Origin: Cycas panzhihuaensis | Taxonomy: Eukaryota > Cycadophyta | NCBI GenBank assembly: GCA_023213395.1 | Contig: CM041465.1 | Span: forward strand, 3,162,001 to 3,226,000 | Direction of reading: 5' to 3' | DNA: 64,000 nucleotides | Part shown: positions 12,682-24,547 of the stretch, one piece after another | Position numbering within the stretch: position 1 is the first letter of the stretch | How the letters are laid out: each line of letters starts with the position of its first letter | Notes under the pieces: generated by a model | Told to the model about the DNA's origin: nothing | Database searches by the model: none | The model's input: the letters and a program-made list of their open reading frames with translations, nothing else | Translations under genes and position numbers: made by a program

Positions 12682-12776
12682 CCAAAAAAGTATACAACAA
12701 ATGTATCCATCAATGTATAAAAAGAATGCTCTCACATGGTACTGATCACCACAACTTCTAAGCTTTTTGCCTAGAT

Positions 12777-13267
12777 CTTTCATTCTGTACTACTCTAAAA
12801 TCAAATGGCCCTTTGCCTCTATCTTCTAGAAGGTCTCCCTCTCGGCAGGAAACCATTTCTACCTTTGAGAGATCCACTCCGTTCTGGAGGCTCTCCTTTA
12901 CTTCAAACATAGAAATAAATGGATCCACTATATCTCCATTGAGCACAACCCATTTAAAAGAGAGGAATCAACTTCTCCACTAAGATAATTGTGCCTTCAA
13001 TACACTCTAGATTCTACCATTCTAACCACAGATGGAGACGTGAAAAGCTTCTTGAGCAAAAGGCCCCTCCACTTGTCTAAGGGAGATCCACTTCTTGTCG
13101 TCTACCCTAACATGCCCAGGTCCTTCCAAATCATGTAGTTGGCACCTGGAACCCTAATAGAGCTCCTCGCAATAAGTCCACATGTTATATGGATTGTTGA
13201 TGAGCCTAAACTATGATATTTAGGCTCAAAAAAGTTGCCTACTAATGAGTTTAAACTATGGTAGTAC
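12777..13267 (-). repeat. Direct duplication, copy 2 (LINE ORF1 5' region)
   Basis: Diverged copy of 12187-12681 lying upstream relative to the LINE and separated from it by about 95 bp of AT-rich sequence. It keeps a 62-codon frame (12946-12758) starting MLNGDIVDPFISMFEVKES. A further degraded copy of the terminal TAAACTATGATATT motif lies at about 13302-13372. Confidence 0.85.
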
Positions 13268-14227
13268 TATAATCTAAAATGTCATATGTTAATTAGCTTA
13301 TAAACTATGATATTCCATCCCATCGAGCTCCAAAACATCACCTATTAATGAGCTTAAAAAATATGATAGTTAGTCTCTTACACTTTGGCAAAGGAATACT
13401 ATCTTTGAAGCATGGTTAACGAGGTAAAACTATAACTGCTTAGTTCAAAGTCTCATGCAATTTATAGGAATTCTTAGTAGCACCTTTGATTCAGTGAGTT
13501 GTAAGTCCCATATAGTTTATAAGCACCTTTGATGACAAAATATATCAAATTATAAGCCCTATATAGTTTATGGGTATTCTTGTCTCAATTTATCCTTTAA
13601 GCCCTATCTGTTTTGTGGGTAATTTGGTAGTACTTTTTTGTTAGTATTATAATGAGGTTAAGATTTACTTTCAATAGTACAATTGATATTTCTTCTATAG
13701 TGTCCTTCCATCATCCATACATACATCTCTTGATTTATTTTTCTACTGTTTCTAAGAGATGTTTATATTGGACATATTATCACCTTTCACTATCCTACTT
13801 TTATCTCAAAGTGGAAGCTTCAAGTGTCAAGGGGATAAATGTTTCACTAAAAGTAGGCCCATGATTGACTCTTATATATTTATATGAATTTTCTTTAGTT
13901 GATCATGGGTGTGTTATTTGTAAATGAAACTATGTTTTATGTTGAAAAGGTATAATGAGACATGTTTATTGATTTTATATGATTTCGGTAAAAATCTAGT
14001 TTTGGGAATGATTGATGTTTGGATGATGATGAGTGTATTTTATAGCTACCATGTGCTAATTAATGAAACTATAGTGGAAAAATCTTTCCCTAATCCATTC
14101 TAATTTACCTTTTCCTTTGAAATACCTTTTGGCTGTCCTCTTTTCTCTTAATTCTTATACTTTAGCTATTAATAGTTTTTATATTTTTGGGCTTGTATTT
14201 AATTTATCACTTCTTCTAGGCTATTTT
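13268..14227. other. AT-rich stretch without recognisable genes
   Basis: I see no coding family on either strand. The only structure is a diverged tandem array at about 13440-13640 of 45-50-bp units around TAAGCCCTATATAGTTTATG. The longest plus frame (13652-13864, 70 codons) has no recognised motif and looks like chance. Confidence 0.6.
13440..13640. repeat. Diverged short tandem array
   Basis: Four degraded units resembling TAAGCCCTATATAGTTTATG followed by AAGCACCTTTGAT-type sequence, spaced about 45-50 bp. Confidence 0.55.
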
Positions 14228-14457
14228 TATTAGGAAACTACTTAGAAATGATAGAGAATACTTGATTGATTATGGAGGAGAGGTCTCTTGAATATATACA
14301 ATTAGGGTTTGTAACCCTCAAGAAACTAAATGTAACTATAACATGAAATTATAATACTTATCTGACATGTGTCTAACATAGACTTATAAGTTACATTCTT
14401 AAGGGGTCTATCACATTATCCCTTTAGACTCCTAAGTTAAAACATTACATTTTGACA
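14228..14457 (-). repeat. Cop-C 3' LTR
   Basis: 230 bp from TATTAGG (TG mutated to TA) to TTTTGACA, followed by the minus-strand polypurine tract (plus strand CCCTCTCTTAA, 14458-14468). Its first 103 bp match 58646-58748. Confidence 0.8.
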
Positions 14458-14469
14458 CCCTCTCTTAAT

Positions 14470-15690
14470 GTGTTATCCTTTTAATGCTATCTTATCCTTA
14501 AGGATTTAAATTTTATCCTTTCCAAGTGGATTTTTCAATATATTAACTACTTGTTCTCTTATTGGGCAGTAGGTCAAATCAACCTCCCTGCTTTAAACTT
14601 TCTCTTAAATGAAATGATGGTGGAATTCAATGAGTTTTGTTTGAGCATGAAGAATTAAATTTTTAGTTAACTTGATTGCACTTTGATTGTCATAATTCAG
14701 TGTTGTTAACCCCTAATAGTATAGATTTAGATCTATCAAAAGTTATCTTAGCTAAATTACTTTAGTGGTTACACTAATAGCTGACTTGTACTCAGCTTTT
14801 ATTGATGATTAGGCTACTATTACTTACCTTTTACTACTCCAAGAAATTAGTGAAGTCCCTTGAATAAAATAATATCCACTTATAGATTTTCTTTACTCTT
14901 TGTCTCCTACCCAGTCTGTGTCATAGAATCCTATCAACTGAAGTGATTCCTCTTTTGGATATACCAACTTCAATTTAATTATTCCTCTTAAGTATTTTAA
15001 TATTCTCTTTGCTACTCTCCAATGTTTTATTTTTGGCTCTTGCATGTATCTTGATATTAAACTTATAGAATATGAGATGTTTGATTTGGTGGCTATGAGA
15101 TAGATTAAACTTCTAATAAGTTATCCAAACATGGTGTCATTAGCCTGAGGCTCTTTCTTATCAGGAACCAAGTTGCAATTTACTTCCATGGGGGTGGCAC
15201 ATGGATCATAATCTTCTATTTAAAATTTTGTTATAAAGTCTTTAATGTACTTACTTTAGGATAAAGTAACTGAGTCATTCTTTTGGTTAACTTCTATCCC
15301 TAGATAATAACTTAGGAGGCCTAGATCAATCATTTTAAATTTACTTTCTAGTTGACCTTTTATGTTTGAGATTGATTCTTTATCATCCCCAGTGAGAATA
15401 ATATCATCTACATATACTATAATTATGGAGATCATTTCATTTTTATTCTTCACATATAAACTTGAGTCTGACCTACACTTGCAGAATCCATTTTGGCAGA
15501 GATAGTTATCCAACTTTGCATACCATACATGAGGAGCTTGTAGTCTATATAAAACCTTTTTCAACTTGCAAACCAAGTGTTCATTCCCTTTCTCAATGTA
15601 ACCATCTTGCTACTTCTTGTAAACTTCTTCTTCTATTTTACCATTTAAGAAGGCACTTTTAACATCTAACTAGTATATTTTCTAACTTTT
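14470..15690 (-). pseudogene. pol: Cop-C RT (C-terminal part) and RNase H
   Basis: Starts with LDVKSAFLNG (about 15665), then at 15576-15256 MVCKLKKVLYRLQAPHVWY, an intact active-site strand IIVYVDDIILTG and MIDLGLLSYYLGIEV. RNase H follows with SLIYLIATKSNISYS, YLRGI, DTDWVGDKE and SSIKAEYKS. The ending VVNILKNPL replaces the usual VADIFTKPL. Stops are mostly TAG/TAA at Gln or Trp positions, for example just upstream of LDVKSAF. Confidence 0.85.
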
Positions 15691-15702
15691 ATGGGCTATT
15701 AG

Positions 15703-16000
15703 TGAAACAAATTAATGTCATAAGGTCATAACATTAGTTGATTATTTCTAAAAAGGGTCTTAAGTAAACTTTAAATTAGATCACTTCAGTGAAATGTAAT
15801 TTTATGTGCATTATATATAATTTTATTTCACCTAACTCCAATGCTACCTCGTTCAGTATAAAAGTAGAAGCTTAATGGAGGAGGCTCATTCTTACCTCCC
15901 TATTTTGTGAGAGCTACTCTCTTTCTCTCAAGTTTCTCTTGCTCTCATATTTGCCTTTGTGTTTAGCACATGGACATGAAAGATAGATCCACTATTTTTA
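15703..16000 (+). repeat. Cop-B 5' LTR
   Basis: 298 bp, matching 54940-55237 with scattered substitutions. A TATA-like TATAAAAG lies at 15857-15864 and its counterpart at 55094-55101, the expected LTR core promoter. Confidence 0.92.
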
Positions 16001-16002
16001 TG

Positions 16003-16014
16003 TGGTATCAAAGC
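16003..16014 (+). promoter_or_regulatory. Cop-B primer binding site
   Basis: TGGTATCAAAGC, two bases inside the 5' LTR. One mismatch from the initiator Met tRNA type site. Confidence 0.88.
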
Positions 16015-18028
16015 TTGCTTCCTTCATATTCCTTACTTACACTTGCAATGGAGCCATCACTTTCTTCTCTCCCATAATCCATGTGGTGAAAGAGATTATG
16101 AAAGTAGATTTAGAAATATTTTCAAGTTTTTATCATAGCATAGTTAGTATTGTTTGCTTTCCCTTTCTCTTTTGAAGATTTAGAATCATAATATAAGGAG
16201 TTGTAAGGCTTAAGTATTATAATCCTTTGGTGGCTATTTATGCTATCTCATTCTTCTTCTCTTTCCCCTCCTTTTGTCCATTTATCAAGGGGAAATGTTG
16301 CTAAAATTCTTTCATCTTTTAGAAGAATGATTATAAGGGAAGGTTCTACCCATTTTTTTTAAAGAATTTGGAGCCATTTAAAATATCCATCATTGTATAC
16401 TCTCACCTTACCTATATTAGGATCCTGGTGATCAAAAAATGAGAGAAATTTCACATGGTATCATGTACTAATGAGATATTAGCAAGCTAAAATCTTTGTA
16501 AAAATAAAATTTGCTTACTAAATTTCACAGGTCTACAAAATCTTCTATAGAGATCTAATTGACCTAATTCTAATTGTTAAAGATGAGACTCTGAGTCTAA
16601 TTTCTAGGACAAAAATTAGCACTTAATTTTGTTTCCGTATGAGAAAGTTATTACTATTTTAGTGAATAGTAGTTACTTTTAGTAAGAATTTTGAAAGGTA
16701 TATTCTACCAACATTGCAGGACTCCCAAAATTTTCTAGAACTCATTTGGACCTAATTCTACTTCCTAAAAATAAAGCTCTAAGTCTAGTTTTCAATACAA
16801 AAACTGACATTCAATTTCATTATCATAGGAGAAAGTTATTCCTATTTTAGTGAAGACTATCTTTTTTTATATTAAAAAAAAAAAGTGAAGAAATTTTCTT
16901 CCCTCTTTTTATAAGGTTTAAATGCCTATTGTAAAAGTGAGTTAAAAATGTTCTAGATTAGAGAAATATCTAGTGTCTTTACTCACTTATTAGCATTATA
17001 TTTTAGTACTCCAAAATCACTCCAAGCAAGCACTCTAAAGACACTCTAAGTAAGCACTCCAAGCAAGTATTCTATTTTCAGTTATATGTATGTTTGATGT
17101 AAATTTGATAATCTTTTTACTCTCCCTAAAAGAAATGCATTACGTACATTATTTTATGCTATCTTGTACCTATTCACATACTTTCCAAGGTTGAGATACC
17201 TTAGTTGGCAGAATGTCATGCCATAAAGGAGGTGTAGGTTTCAAGTTGGGACTAGACTGAACTAGAATATTGGTGAGGTTTGGTTAGTCAGACCATCGTG
17301 CCTCAATTAGGGATCATCTTGATAACCAACCAGGAAAACTAAAACTTTAATACAAGATTAAAATATATCTAATACAATATCTATCATATCCATAGGTATG
17401 CATGTACCACTCTTTAGAGGAGGTATATAGTTGCTCATTGGTGAACTAGGTGAGGATTGGGAGTACCTAGGCTCCATTGTGACTTGAATTTTATCACCAA
17501 GTATAATTATAAGTATTGTGGGTAAATGCTAACTTAATTCTACTAGAAGACTAGGCATCCCTTTAATAACCTTAACTGTATATTGGACACAAGTTAGAGG
17601 TTATTGGGTTGATTATGCATCCTATATTTAAGTTTCAAGTTGTGTACGCCTAATGATATCCACTTCTACATTGGCCTATAATCTTGTATATTGATCACTT
17701 ACTTATTTGTAAAAAGTGATCCATAGTATAATCACAATCATATTGCTTTTCATATTTTTCCTATGTTAGGTTAATATTTTCCATAAGTTTTAGTGGCTAG
17801 TTTTCATCATAGTGCTTCTCATATTCCTCTTGCGTCAAGTTAATATTTATCACAAGTGTTGGTGACTTTACTCTAAGTTGCTCCCTTCATCTTTGAGTAA
17901 CCATTCTCACTTCTTCTTCCTTCTTCTACACTACTTCATTGCATATCCCATTTATAAAAAGTGATTAATCATTTATTGCCATCACTTTTATAGTCCCTTG
18001 TTCATTTCTTCCCTTCTCAAAAGACACC
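16015..18028 (+). other. Cop-B leader, noncoding
   Basis: About 2 kb between PBS and gag with no recognised coding sequence. It contains a diverged direct duplication of about 140 bp (16531-16671 and 16728-16857) and a short CAAGCAAGCACTC-type array at about 17025-17070. Confidence 0.6.
16531..16857. repeat. Diverged direct duplication in Cop-B leader
   Basis: Two units of about 135-140 bp share TTGACCTAATTCTA / TTGGACCTAATTCTA, AGAAAGTTATT and CTATTTTAGTGAA in the same order. Confidence 0.7.
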
Positions 18029-19140
18029 ATGTCTTCATAGTTCAAGCAAAATGTGAACTACATTCTTAAAGGGAAAGAAAATTGGGATATGTGGTTCACT
18101 AGTGTTAGAAATGTCATAAGGTATGAAGGTATTTAGAGATATCACTTGTCACCTATACCATTTATTACTACTACAACTACCACAATTTCTTCGAAAGGAG
18201 GTGTTCTAACTGCTCCCATTGAAGCTACAATTAAACATCAATGAGAACTTGATGATGATAAAATCCATGCAAGGATACTTAATATATAATTTCATTGATG
18301 AAGTTGTATATAATACAACATGGAAAGTTCTTGAAGTTCTTAAGAAGATGAATAAATTGAAAATGCAGAAAGTATGTGTAAGTGAGGCAATCAATCTCCT
18401 TCATCTAATCAAGTAAGTCATTGATAAAGATTTTAAAACTCAATGCATTACATGGGTTTTCTTGATTTAGTCATGTCTCCATATCCTAGATTACAAAAAT
18501 CTACTTGGAAGTCTTCAATTTAGTGGCACTTTGAAGACCCTAAACTTTGAGGCTCTTGTTAATAATTTCATTGAATTTGATAAGACCTTTGATACCAACT
18601 TTGTTGCTATATCAGATCTAATCGATGCTACTTTCTAAATGGAAGAAGATATTTTTTATACAAAAAAATTAAGGTCAACACTCTCACATAGGTGGTAATT
18701 CCCGTAGAAGATGCAGAGGTAGACAACAAGGATAATGTCCTCTTGGTCAACAGGCTCGTCAACTCCAATAAAAATAGTCTCAAGGTCAAGGCTAAAATAA
18801 TCAACCTAGATATAGTTCTACTAATCAAAGACAATCCAACCAGCCCAATACTTCTTATGGTGTTGGATATTAAATAATAGTTTGCTAGTGTAATTGAAAA
18901 GGATGTTATGCCAAAAATTATAGAACTACCACCAATAAACTACCAAGCTATCATCATCGCCATAATGCACATAATGTTGATAATACTTCTTTTGAAGATG
19001 CTTTTAGTGGAACACAATTTGCTTATGCACACCTTCAAAGAATTGGACCACTTCATCAAATGTTATTGATAGATCCACTAAGTATATTGGGGCTCATTGT
19101 GGCTATGCTTATTCACTTTTGCCTTCACCACTTGGAGTTG
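18029..19140 (+). pseudogene. gag: Cop-B gag
   Basis: Starts at ATG 18029 (MSS, then a TAG). NYILKGKENWDMWFTSVRN matches the copia gag N-terminus. The rest is scattered over frames, for example 18219-18416 and 18692-18877. A decayed zinc-knuckle region lies near 18880-18945, where only fragments such as AKNYRTTTN remain. No long frame survives. Confidence 0.7.
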
Positions 19141-19672
19141 CAAATAGTGCCACCTCAAATACTTCATCTTATATCGTGGATACTGAAGCAATATAACATA
19201 TGAATTATCATCACCAATTCTTTCAGGATTTTGACTCTAAAGTTTGTGGTGTTATACACATGGCTAACAAATCATCTCAGTCAGTCAAAGGACTTGGAAC
19301 TATTTTCCTGAAACTACTAAGCCTTCTAGATTTTACCCTTGTTGATGTTTTATATATCCATGCTCTGAAGCAGAACTTGCTCTCCCTATCCATCCTTGTC
19401 TCTCATGAATTTAATTTGAGTATAACTGTAAATAATCACACTCTCTATGTCATTTACCCTTCTTCAAATGATGTGGTTATTACTAGAATTCTTGATGGTA
19501 AACTTTTTCATCTAACTGGCTCACAATCCTCTGAAGCTAACTATGTTGATGATGACTCTACTTTTACCATAACCCTAACTTCTCAAAAGTTATCTTAGGC
19601 CTCCCTATGGCATGGTCATATGGGCCATATCAAAATTGATCATTTAAGAGAACTATATGCCACTCTTGCTGG
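19140..19672 (+). pseudogene. pol: Cop-B protease remnant and GAG-pre-integrase
   Basis: The protease active site appears as IVDTEA followed by a stop, in place of the usual VDSGA, so the catalytic triplet is lost. The 132-codon frame 19200-19598 reads GLGTIFLKLLS, VLYIHALKQNLLSLS and DGKLFHL, standard between protease and integrase in copia. HGHMGHIKIDHLRELYATLA then marks the integrase zinc-finger start, and the reading is cut by Gyp-G at 19672/19673. Confidence 0.82.
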
Positions 19673-22237
19673 TGTTTCCCGGCTTCCGGGAATGGATACG
19701 GAATCACCGACTCAGGTAAGTGCAGGTATGTCTCTCGCATTATCATCGCTTTCTTTTACTGGATGTTTGCTTGCGTATCTGCATGTGTATGACTTTGTGG
19801 GCAGCCTTGTAGTCGTCCACACCTATGCTAGCCTATGACGACTATAGCAGGGGCACACTCCCAGCGAGTGTGGCACCCTGGTGACCGTATTACTTCCCGT
19901 ATCTGCCCTCCTCGCTCCAGGATCCACTAGGTTTGCGCCACCTCTGCCCGTGTGATGACTCATCATCATTTGGTCAACTTGCCACCCCACTTGAGCCCTA
20001 TTTTTGCTCCTTTGGACCCGTTTTGTTGGCTTGTTTGCTCCCAGGTGGGTGTCTTAGCATTACGTTAACCTTTTCTGTCGTCTGCCCCCAACCTGGACTG
20101 GTTGGTGGGTCCCATTTTCAGCCCTAAGCGCGTCTGTAAATTTTCAGCGATCACGGAATATTCAGCATCTGCGAATATTACGTGACTCTGACTATCTCGA
20201 GTTGTTTCTAAAATCCGGTGGCAATTTCGCATTTATTACCAAAAGCGCCATGTGGCTCGCTTTATTTCTCTTCCAGCTGCGCCCTAATCGCATGCTTTAG
20301 GGTTTTGCTTGAGTACTTAAGCCCTTTTTGGCTCATTTTCAAGGATCTTTTTGCTCACTTTTGGAATTGCTCTCAAGGAAACACTCTCACCTTTCTGTTG
20401 CTTCTTGCACAAGCGGACTGCACTCTTCATCTGACCTTGACTCTCCTTTGGCGTCATTGAGACATTCTCGGCCCTCGAGCGCCTTGGAGGGCTCCTTTAG
20501 TGGTGTCAGTCGGTCTTCACCCAGGCAGTCCATAAGCGCCCCAAGTGCAGGTGTTTCCCATCACACCTCCGTAGCAGGGCCTCAAACCTGCTCTACTTCA
20601 GATCTGGGCTGATTTATCAGTCCCTCTCCGCTGCCCTTTGGCTGAGGCATATCCCTTGCCTCTTCTCTTCAGGTATTCCTTATTTTTAGGCTTGTTTTCT
20701 TGTGATATTCATGCTTCAGCTTGTTTGCTCTTACTTGTTGCTTGAGAGTTGGTTGTCCTCCCTTTTGGAGGCTGTTATACCACTCTCCACATGCTCCTTA
20801 CTGCGTTTGTTGTCCAAGGCGGGCGTTGAGGGTTGCATAGGTTTTGGAGAGGAGGCTGGTTGGATTCCGTACCACCTTCCACGCTCCCTAGGCGGCTCTA
20901 AGCCCCCCAAAACCTCCCTCTCGCCCCGTGCTGCTCTTGGCTTGCTAACAAGGGTTTGAATGCTCCCTTTGGTTGCCCAAACCGGTATCTGCCAAGTTGC
21001 AGCTGATTTGGAGCCTTTAGCAGGTTTGGGCATCACACATAAGTCCCAACCGCTGGTTTCTTGCTCCACCTTTCTCCCTCGGGTCACCCGGTTTGCTCCT
21101 CACAGCATCCCGGTTCGCCGTGGGTACCCTTGGGCCTTTCTTTGCCCCTTTTTGCTGCCATTTTCTAGCTCTTATTCTTGATTTTCCCCTCACTGCCTCG
21201 TGGCTCTTGGGGGGAGGTTTGGGTATCATTTATGGGAGGTAGGCCACTCCGAGGCTTACCCAACCATTTACTTTCACTTTGTTCACTTTCTTTTGATACT
21301 TTCATTGTTGGGTTAGCACTAACGCATGTATATCCAAATTCTCGTTTATGTTATTTAGGCATATATTGTTAGAGTTTTTGTGTTGCATGTTAGTGCTCTT
21401 CCTTCGGGAAGGGAAAGAGACCGCTATCGCTTACAGGTACTTGGGAAGCGTGGAGTGCATCGCCCGTGGGCCTAGCTACCGGTAAGCATCTTCATATGCG
21501 TTATGTTTTCATGCTATTTCATTTCTTAGTTGGTGCTTCCTTTCTTTCTTGGTATTGCATTTGATTTTTCCGGGGAAGGTAAGGAAGCCCCCTCTTCGTC
21601 CGCTGCCTATCTCGCATCCAGTACGTCGCGCGGAGTGGTTGGGCGTTCCTCGAGAAGGTTGCTTCGTCCCGCACGCCTTCGCTCCAGGTGCACGTTCGTT
21701 CCCCTCCGCTACCCTTTCTTTTCCTTTTATTTCTTTCGTAGTAATTAGTACATTGAATGATTAAAGGGAAAAATTGGTTTGGTACTTGTTTGCTATTCTT
21801 TTATCTTGTTTCATGCATCTTTATCATTCGTAGGAAAGATTGTAGGAGTCCTTCTTTACCCTACCTTTCCTCTTCTCCCCTTGACCGTACGAGTGCCTTG
21901 CTTCCAGCATCACTCGTGTACCCAGTTAGGTTGTGTAGGAGTGCCCTTGGCCTGTCTCCATTAGGTCTTCTCTTCCCCCCTTCTGGCCACCCAAGGGTGG
22001 GAGGGTCCTATTCCCAGGTCAACCCAGGTTTGCCCTACGCGCCTTCACCCCTTACTCGAAGCGGTGAAGGGTCACCCGATAGTAGCCATACTCCATTGCA
22101 GATCCTGAACTCGCGCTCCGGCGCACGGGGCGCTCTGCGTGGTAGTTACCCACCTTTTAGGTCCCACCTTCCATCATTCCACCACTCACCCTCTCTTACA
22201 CCTATCAGTTAGGTAGTTATGCCGTAGCGGTCGTCCT
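19673..22237 (+). repeat. Gyp-G 5' LTR
   Basis: About 2565 bp starting TGTTTCCCGG. It matches 33490-36027, nearly identically from about 21180 onward and with clustered substitutions and small indels in the first 1.4 kb. ORFs called within it are not conserved proteins. Confidence 0.93.
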
Positions 22238-22238
22238 T

Positions 22239-22256
22239 TGGCGACCATCTTGGGGG
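22239..22256 (+). promoter_or_regulatory. Gyp-G primer binding site (putative)
   Basis: TGGCGACCATCTTGGGGG directly after the LTR end. It begins TGG as expected for a tRNA 3' CCA end but is not the initiator Met type. A related TGGCAACCATACTAGG lies at the matching place in Gyp-F. The priming tRNA is not identified. Confidence 0.65.
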
Positions 22257-22396
22257 CGCGATCAAGGGAGCTAGTTTCGCTCTCTTTGGTTGGTTTCGCT
22301 ACTCTTGAGTGATCCTTTTCATACTTATCTCGATTTCCACGTTGGGCACCCCCCAACGCGTGTGTTCTGCTTTTTCTCCTTTCCTAATATTGTCGG

Positions 22397-23596
22397 TTGA
22401 CCTTGCATGCGGCGTTTCTCTCGTCGTTTGCGCGGTTTACCTCCTTTGTTAGAGGACCCCGAGTATCGCCTTCTTGCCTCGTCGGATTCGTCCGTATGGA
22501 GGATACTCTTCCATTGGACCTACCATACTTGACCCACGAGAAACCCATGCCTTTCCTCCTATTATTCCCAGGTCCACCCAAGAGGGTGACGACCCCCTTT
22601 ATTATCCAAATGACCAACACCTTTCTTTCGATGCTCATCCTTCTACCCACGCCGTAGAAGGACCCGTTCCTCTTGAGGGTTGCCGCGTAGTTGGCAATTC
22701 TTATGAGGAACGTTTCGAGGATCCTACCTTGTTTGAGGTTCTGATCACCTCTTACGAGTGTGTTGGGACTCCTCCTATTTACGTAGTTGAAGCTTTCAAC
22801 GAGTGTTCTTGCATGAACACGCTTGCAACCGCGTCCTTGGTGGTTTGAGGATGTTCTTCGTGGAGGCGCCTCTTCCTCTTGGCTCCCCACCTCATGCCTC
22901 ATCCTCATCCACCCTTCCTATGACCACAAATCCCTTCGTGCCTACACGTACATCCCACTCGTTCCCTGCAGTGGGGGCATGCGTGGCACCTTTTGTCCCT
23001 CATCAAGGTCCTAATGCCTTAGGATCTTCTCGTGATGTGTCTTTCCCTCAATTAAGGGTTAGCATACCCGCTCCTAATCAAACCAATGTGCCATCTCCTA
23101 ATGTGGCGATCTAGTCCCTAGTAGGCCTATTGGCCCTACTAGCTTTCCAACCATTAGTCATGTGGGATCCGCTCCCACGCATCTTCCAGCCCAGCACGTT
23201 GGTGCTTCCTTCTACGTTCCCCCAGGATATACCTCTCAACCTTGGGGGCATAGAGGAAGCCGTCTTCCCGTTTATGGGGTGGATCTGCTACACCCATATG
23301 GGGTTGCTCCACCTACGGGTGGCCCATATGGGCAAAACCCGGTTCCACATCCGTCTTACCCTTCTTCCAATGCAATCCCATCCATTGTGCCTTCTGAGGG
23401 GCAGACTCCCTTCCAAGGCACCTACCCCCATGCCTCTTTTCAGCAAGGGGCACTTCCTCAAGGAGGGATGGGTGTCCCACCCCCATCCGCTCCTTGTGCG
23501 CTACCTACTTCGACATTTGTTGATCCTATGGTTCAGGCAAGGGTGTGTCCCTTCATGGACTTTAGGTCAACCCCTCTTTCGGTTGAGGCGTTGTGA
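22397..23596 (+). pseudogene. gag: Gyp-G gag N-terminal proline-rich region
   Basis: Proline-, serine- and glycine-rich sequence upstream of the capsid domain, spread over three frames: 22474-22848 (YYPNDQHLSFDAHPSTHAVE), 22803-23114, and 23162-23596 (GVAPPTGGPYGQNPVPHPSY). The last shares its frame with the capsid ORF and is separated from it only by the TGA at 23594-23596. This region is probably the N-terminus of gag. The 174-codon minus-strand frame 22908-22384 overlaps it but has no family features. Confidence 0.7.
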
Positions 23597-23602
23597 ACCA
23601 AC

Positions 23603-24535
23603 TTGCCACCTCATCCCCCTGAAGTTCCTAGATTCGATGGGACTTCGTCGCAAGACCCGACAGAGCATGTCCATAGTTTTTCTATGGCATGCATCGATTA
23701 CTGGGCTTACGACCATATTTTGATGAAACTATTCCCTAGATCCTTGCAGGGTGACGCCCTCAAATGGTTCTACCGTCTCCCTGCCCATTCAATCCATTCA
23801 TTCCAGCAATTGGTGGATGAGTTCATCAACTATTTTGATATAGCTCGTCCATTCGAGAGCGGAATGAAGTCTCTTCTTTCGCTCAAACAAGGTCGTGATG
23901 AGATGAATCGTGACTTTGTGTGGCGATTCCACGACTTGCTTCATTCCACTAAGGCAACATTGCCCGAGGAGCTGAAGCGAGACCTGTTCATCAATGCGCT
24001 TCGTCTCGAAGTCCACGTGGAAGTCCTCAAGATGGGGGCAACCACATGTGATTCCACGATCGCTAAGTGCTTGGCATTGGAGGCTATTGAGATCCAAGTG
24101 GGTCTCAAGAGACCTCTTAAGCCCTCACAACACCGTGAGGCACCACACCCTACCAAAGATACCAAACCTTCCCAGCCGATGCGGTCTTCCTCTCATCCTA
24201 CCGAGAGGACTTTAGACCCTCTCACATCAGCTATACGCTCATTCGAGCATACGATGAAGAAGCTCAAGCTTCAAGGTCCTTCATCTCCTACGTCAAACAA
24301 GCAAGTTCAACAAACTACCCAAGCTCCTCTTCCCAGGAATGGAAACTTGATCCTCTCAAGTGAGGAGGTCTGACCCCCTGTTTGAGAAGAAGTGGTGCTC
24401 CATTCATGGGGATTGCTTCCACGACGATTCACGTTGTAGGGCCCAGCATCCAAAGGATGCCCCTCGACGCGATTCTTCTCCCAAATGGGCCTCAAGGCCT
24501 AATTTGGATCAACGATTCATAAGGATCCGTTCCTA
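23603..24535 (+). pseudogene. gag: Gyp-G gag capsid domain and zinc knuckle
   Basis: The 256-codon frame 23603-24373 has the retrotrans_gag pattern: PRFDGTSSQDPTEHVHSF, LFPRSLQGDALKWFYRLP (residues about 47-64), SFQQLVDEFINYF, SLLSLKQGRDE and DLFINALR. After a one-base shift the zinc knuckle KWCSIHGDCFHDDSRCRAQ lies at about 24390-24450, a Tat-type CxxH...C variant. Capsid assembles the virus-like particle. The matching region in Gyp-F (about 62100-62450) has FTNSLRPHIHLEVLKLS. Confidence 0.88.
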
Positions 24536-24547
24536 AGCACGGGGAAC

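Larger units (their letters stand above)
14228..15702 (-). mobile_element. Cop-C: Ty1/copia element, 3' portion
   Basis: Lower half of a minus-strand copia element whose upper half lies at 55238-58748. The two halves are separated by the 39.5-kb Cop-B insertion. Evidence for one element: shared LTR sequence at both outer ends (14228 onward and 58646 onward), the same strand, and RT that stops in IALA at 55250 and resumes at 15690 just before LDVKSAFLNG. Confidence 0.87.

Noticed and set aside
13652-13864. 70-codon plus-strand ORF in the unassigned AT-rich region
   Set aside because: No start context, domain or codon signal beyond chance; not called as a gene.
20218-21087. Several 70-118-codon ORFs on both strands inside the Gyp-G LTR (also 34454-35093)
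   Set aside because: Present in both LTRs only because these are repeats; frames shift between copies and no family is recognisable.
22384-22908. 174-codon minus-strand ORF in the Gyp-G gag N-terminal region
   Set aside because: Basic, repetitive composition with no motif; it lies opposite the plus-strand gag reading and is explained as a shadow frame in GC-rich DNA.
23798-24165. Minus-strand ORFs opposite the Gyp-G capsid
   Set aside because: They mirror the plus-strand capsid ORF, which has clear family motifs.
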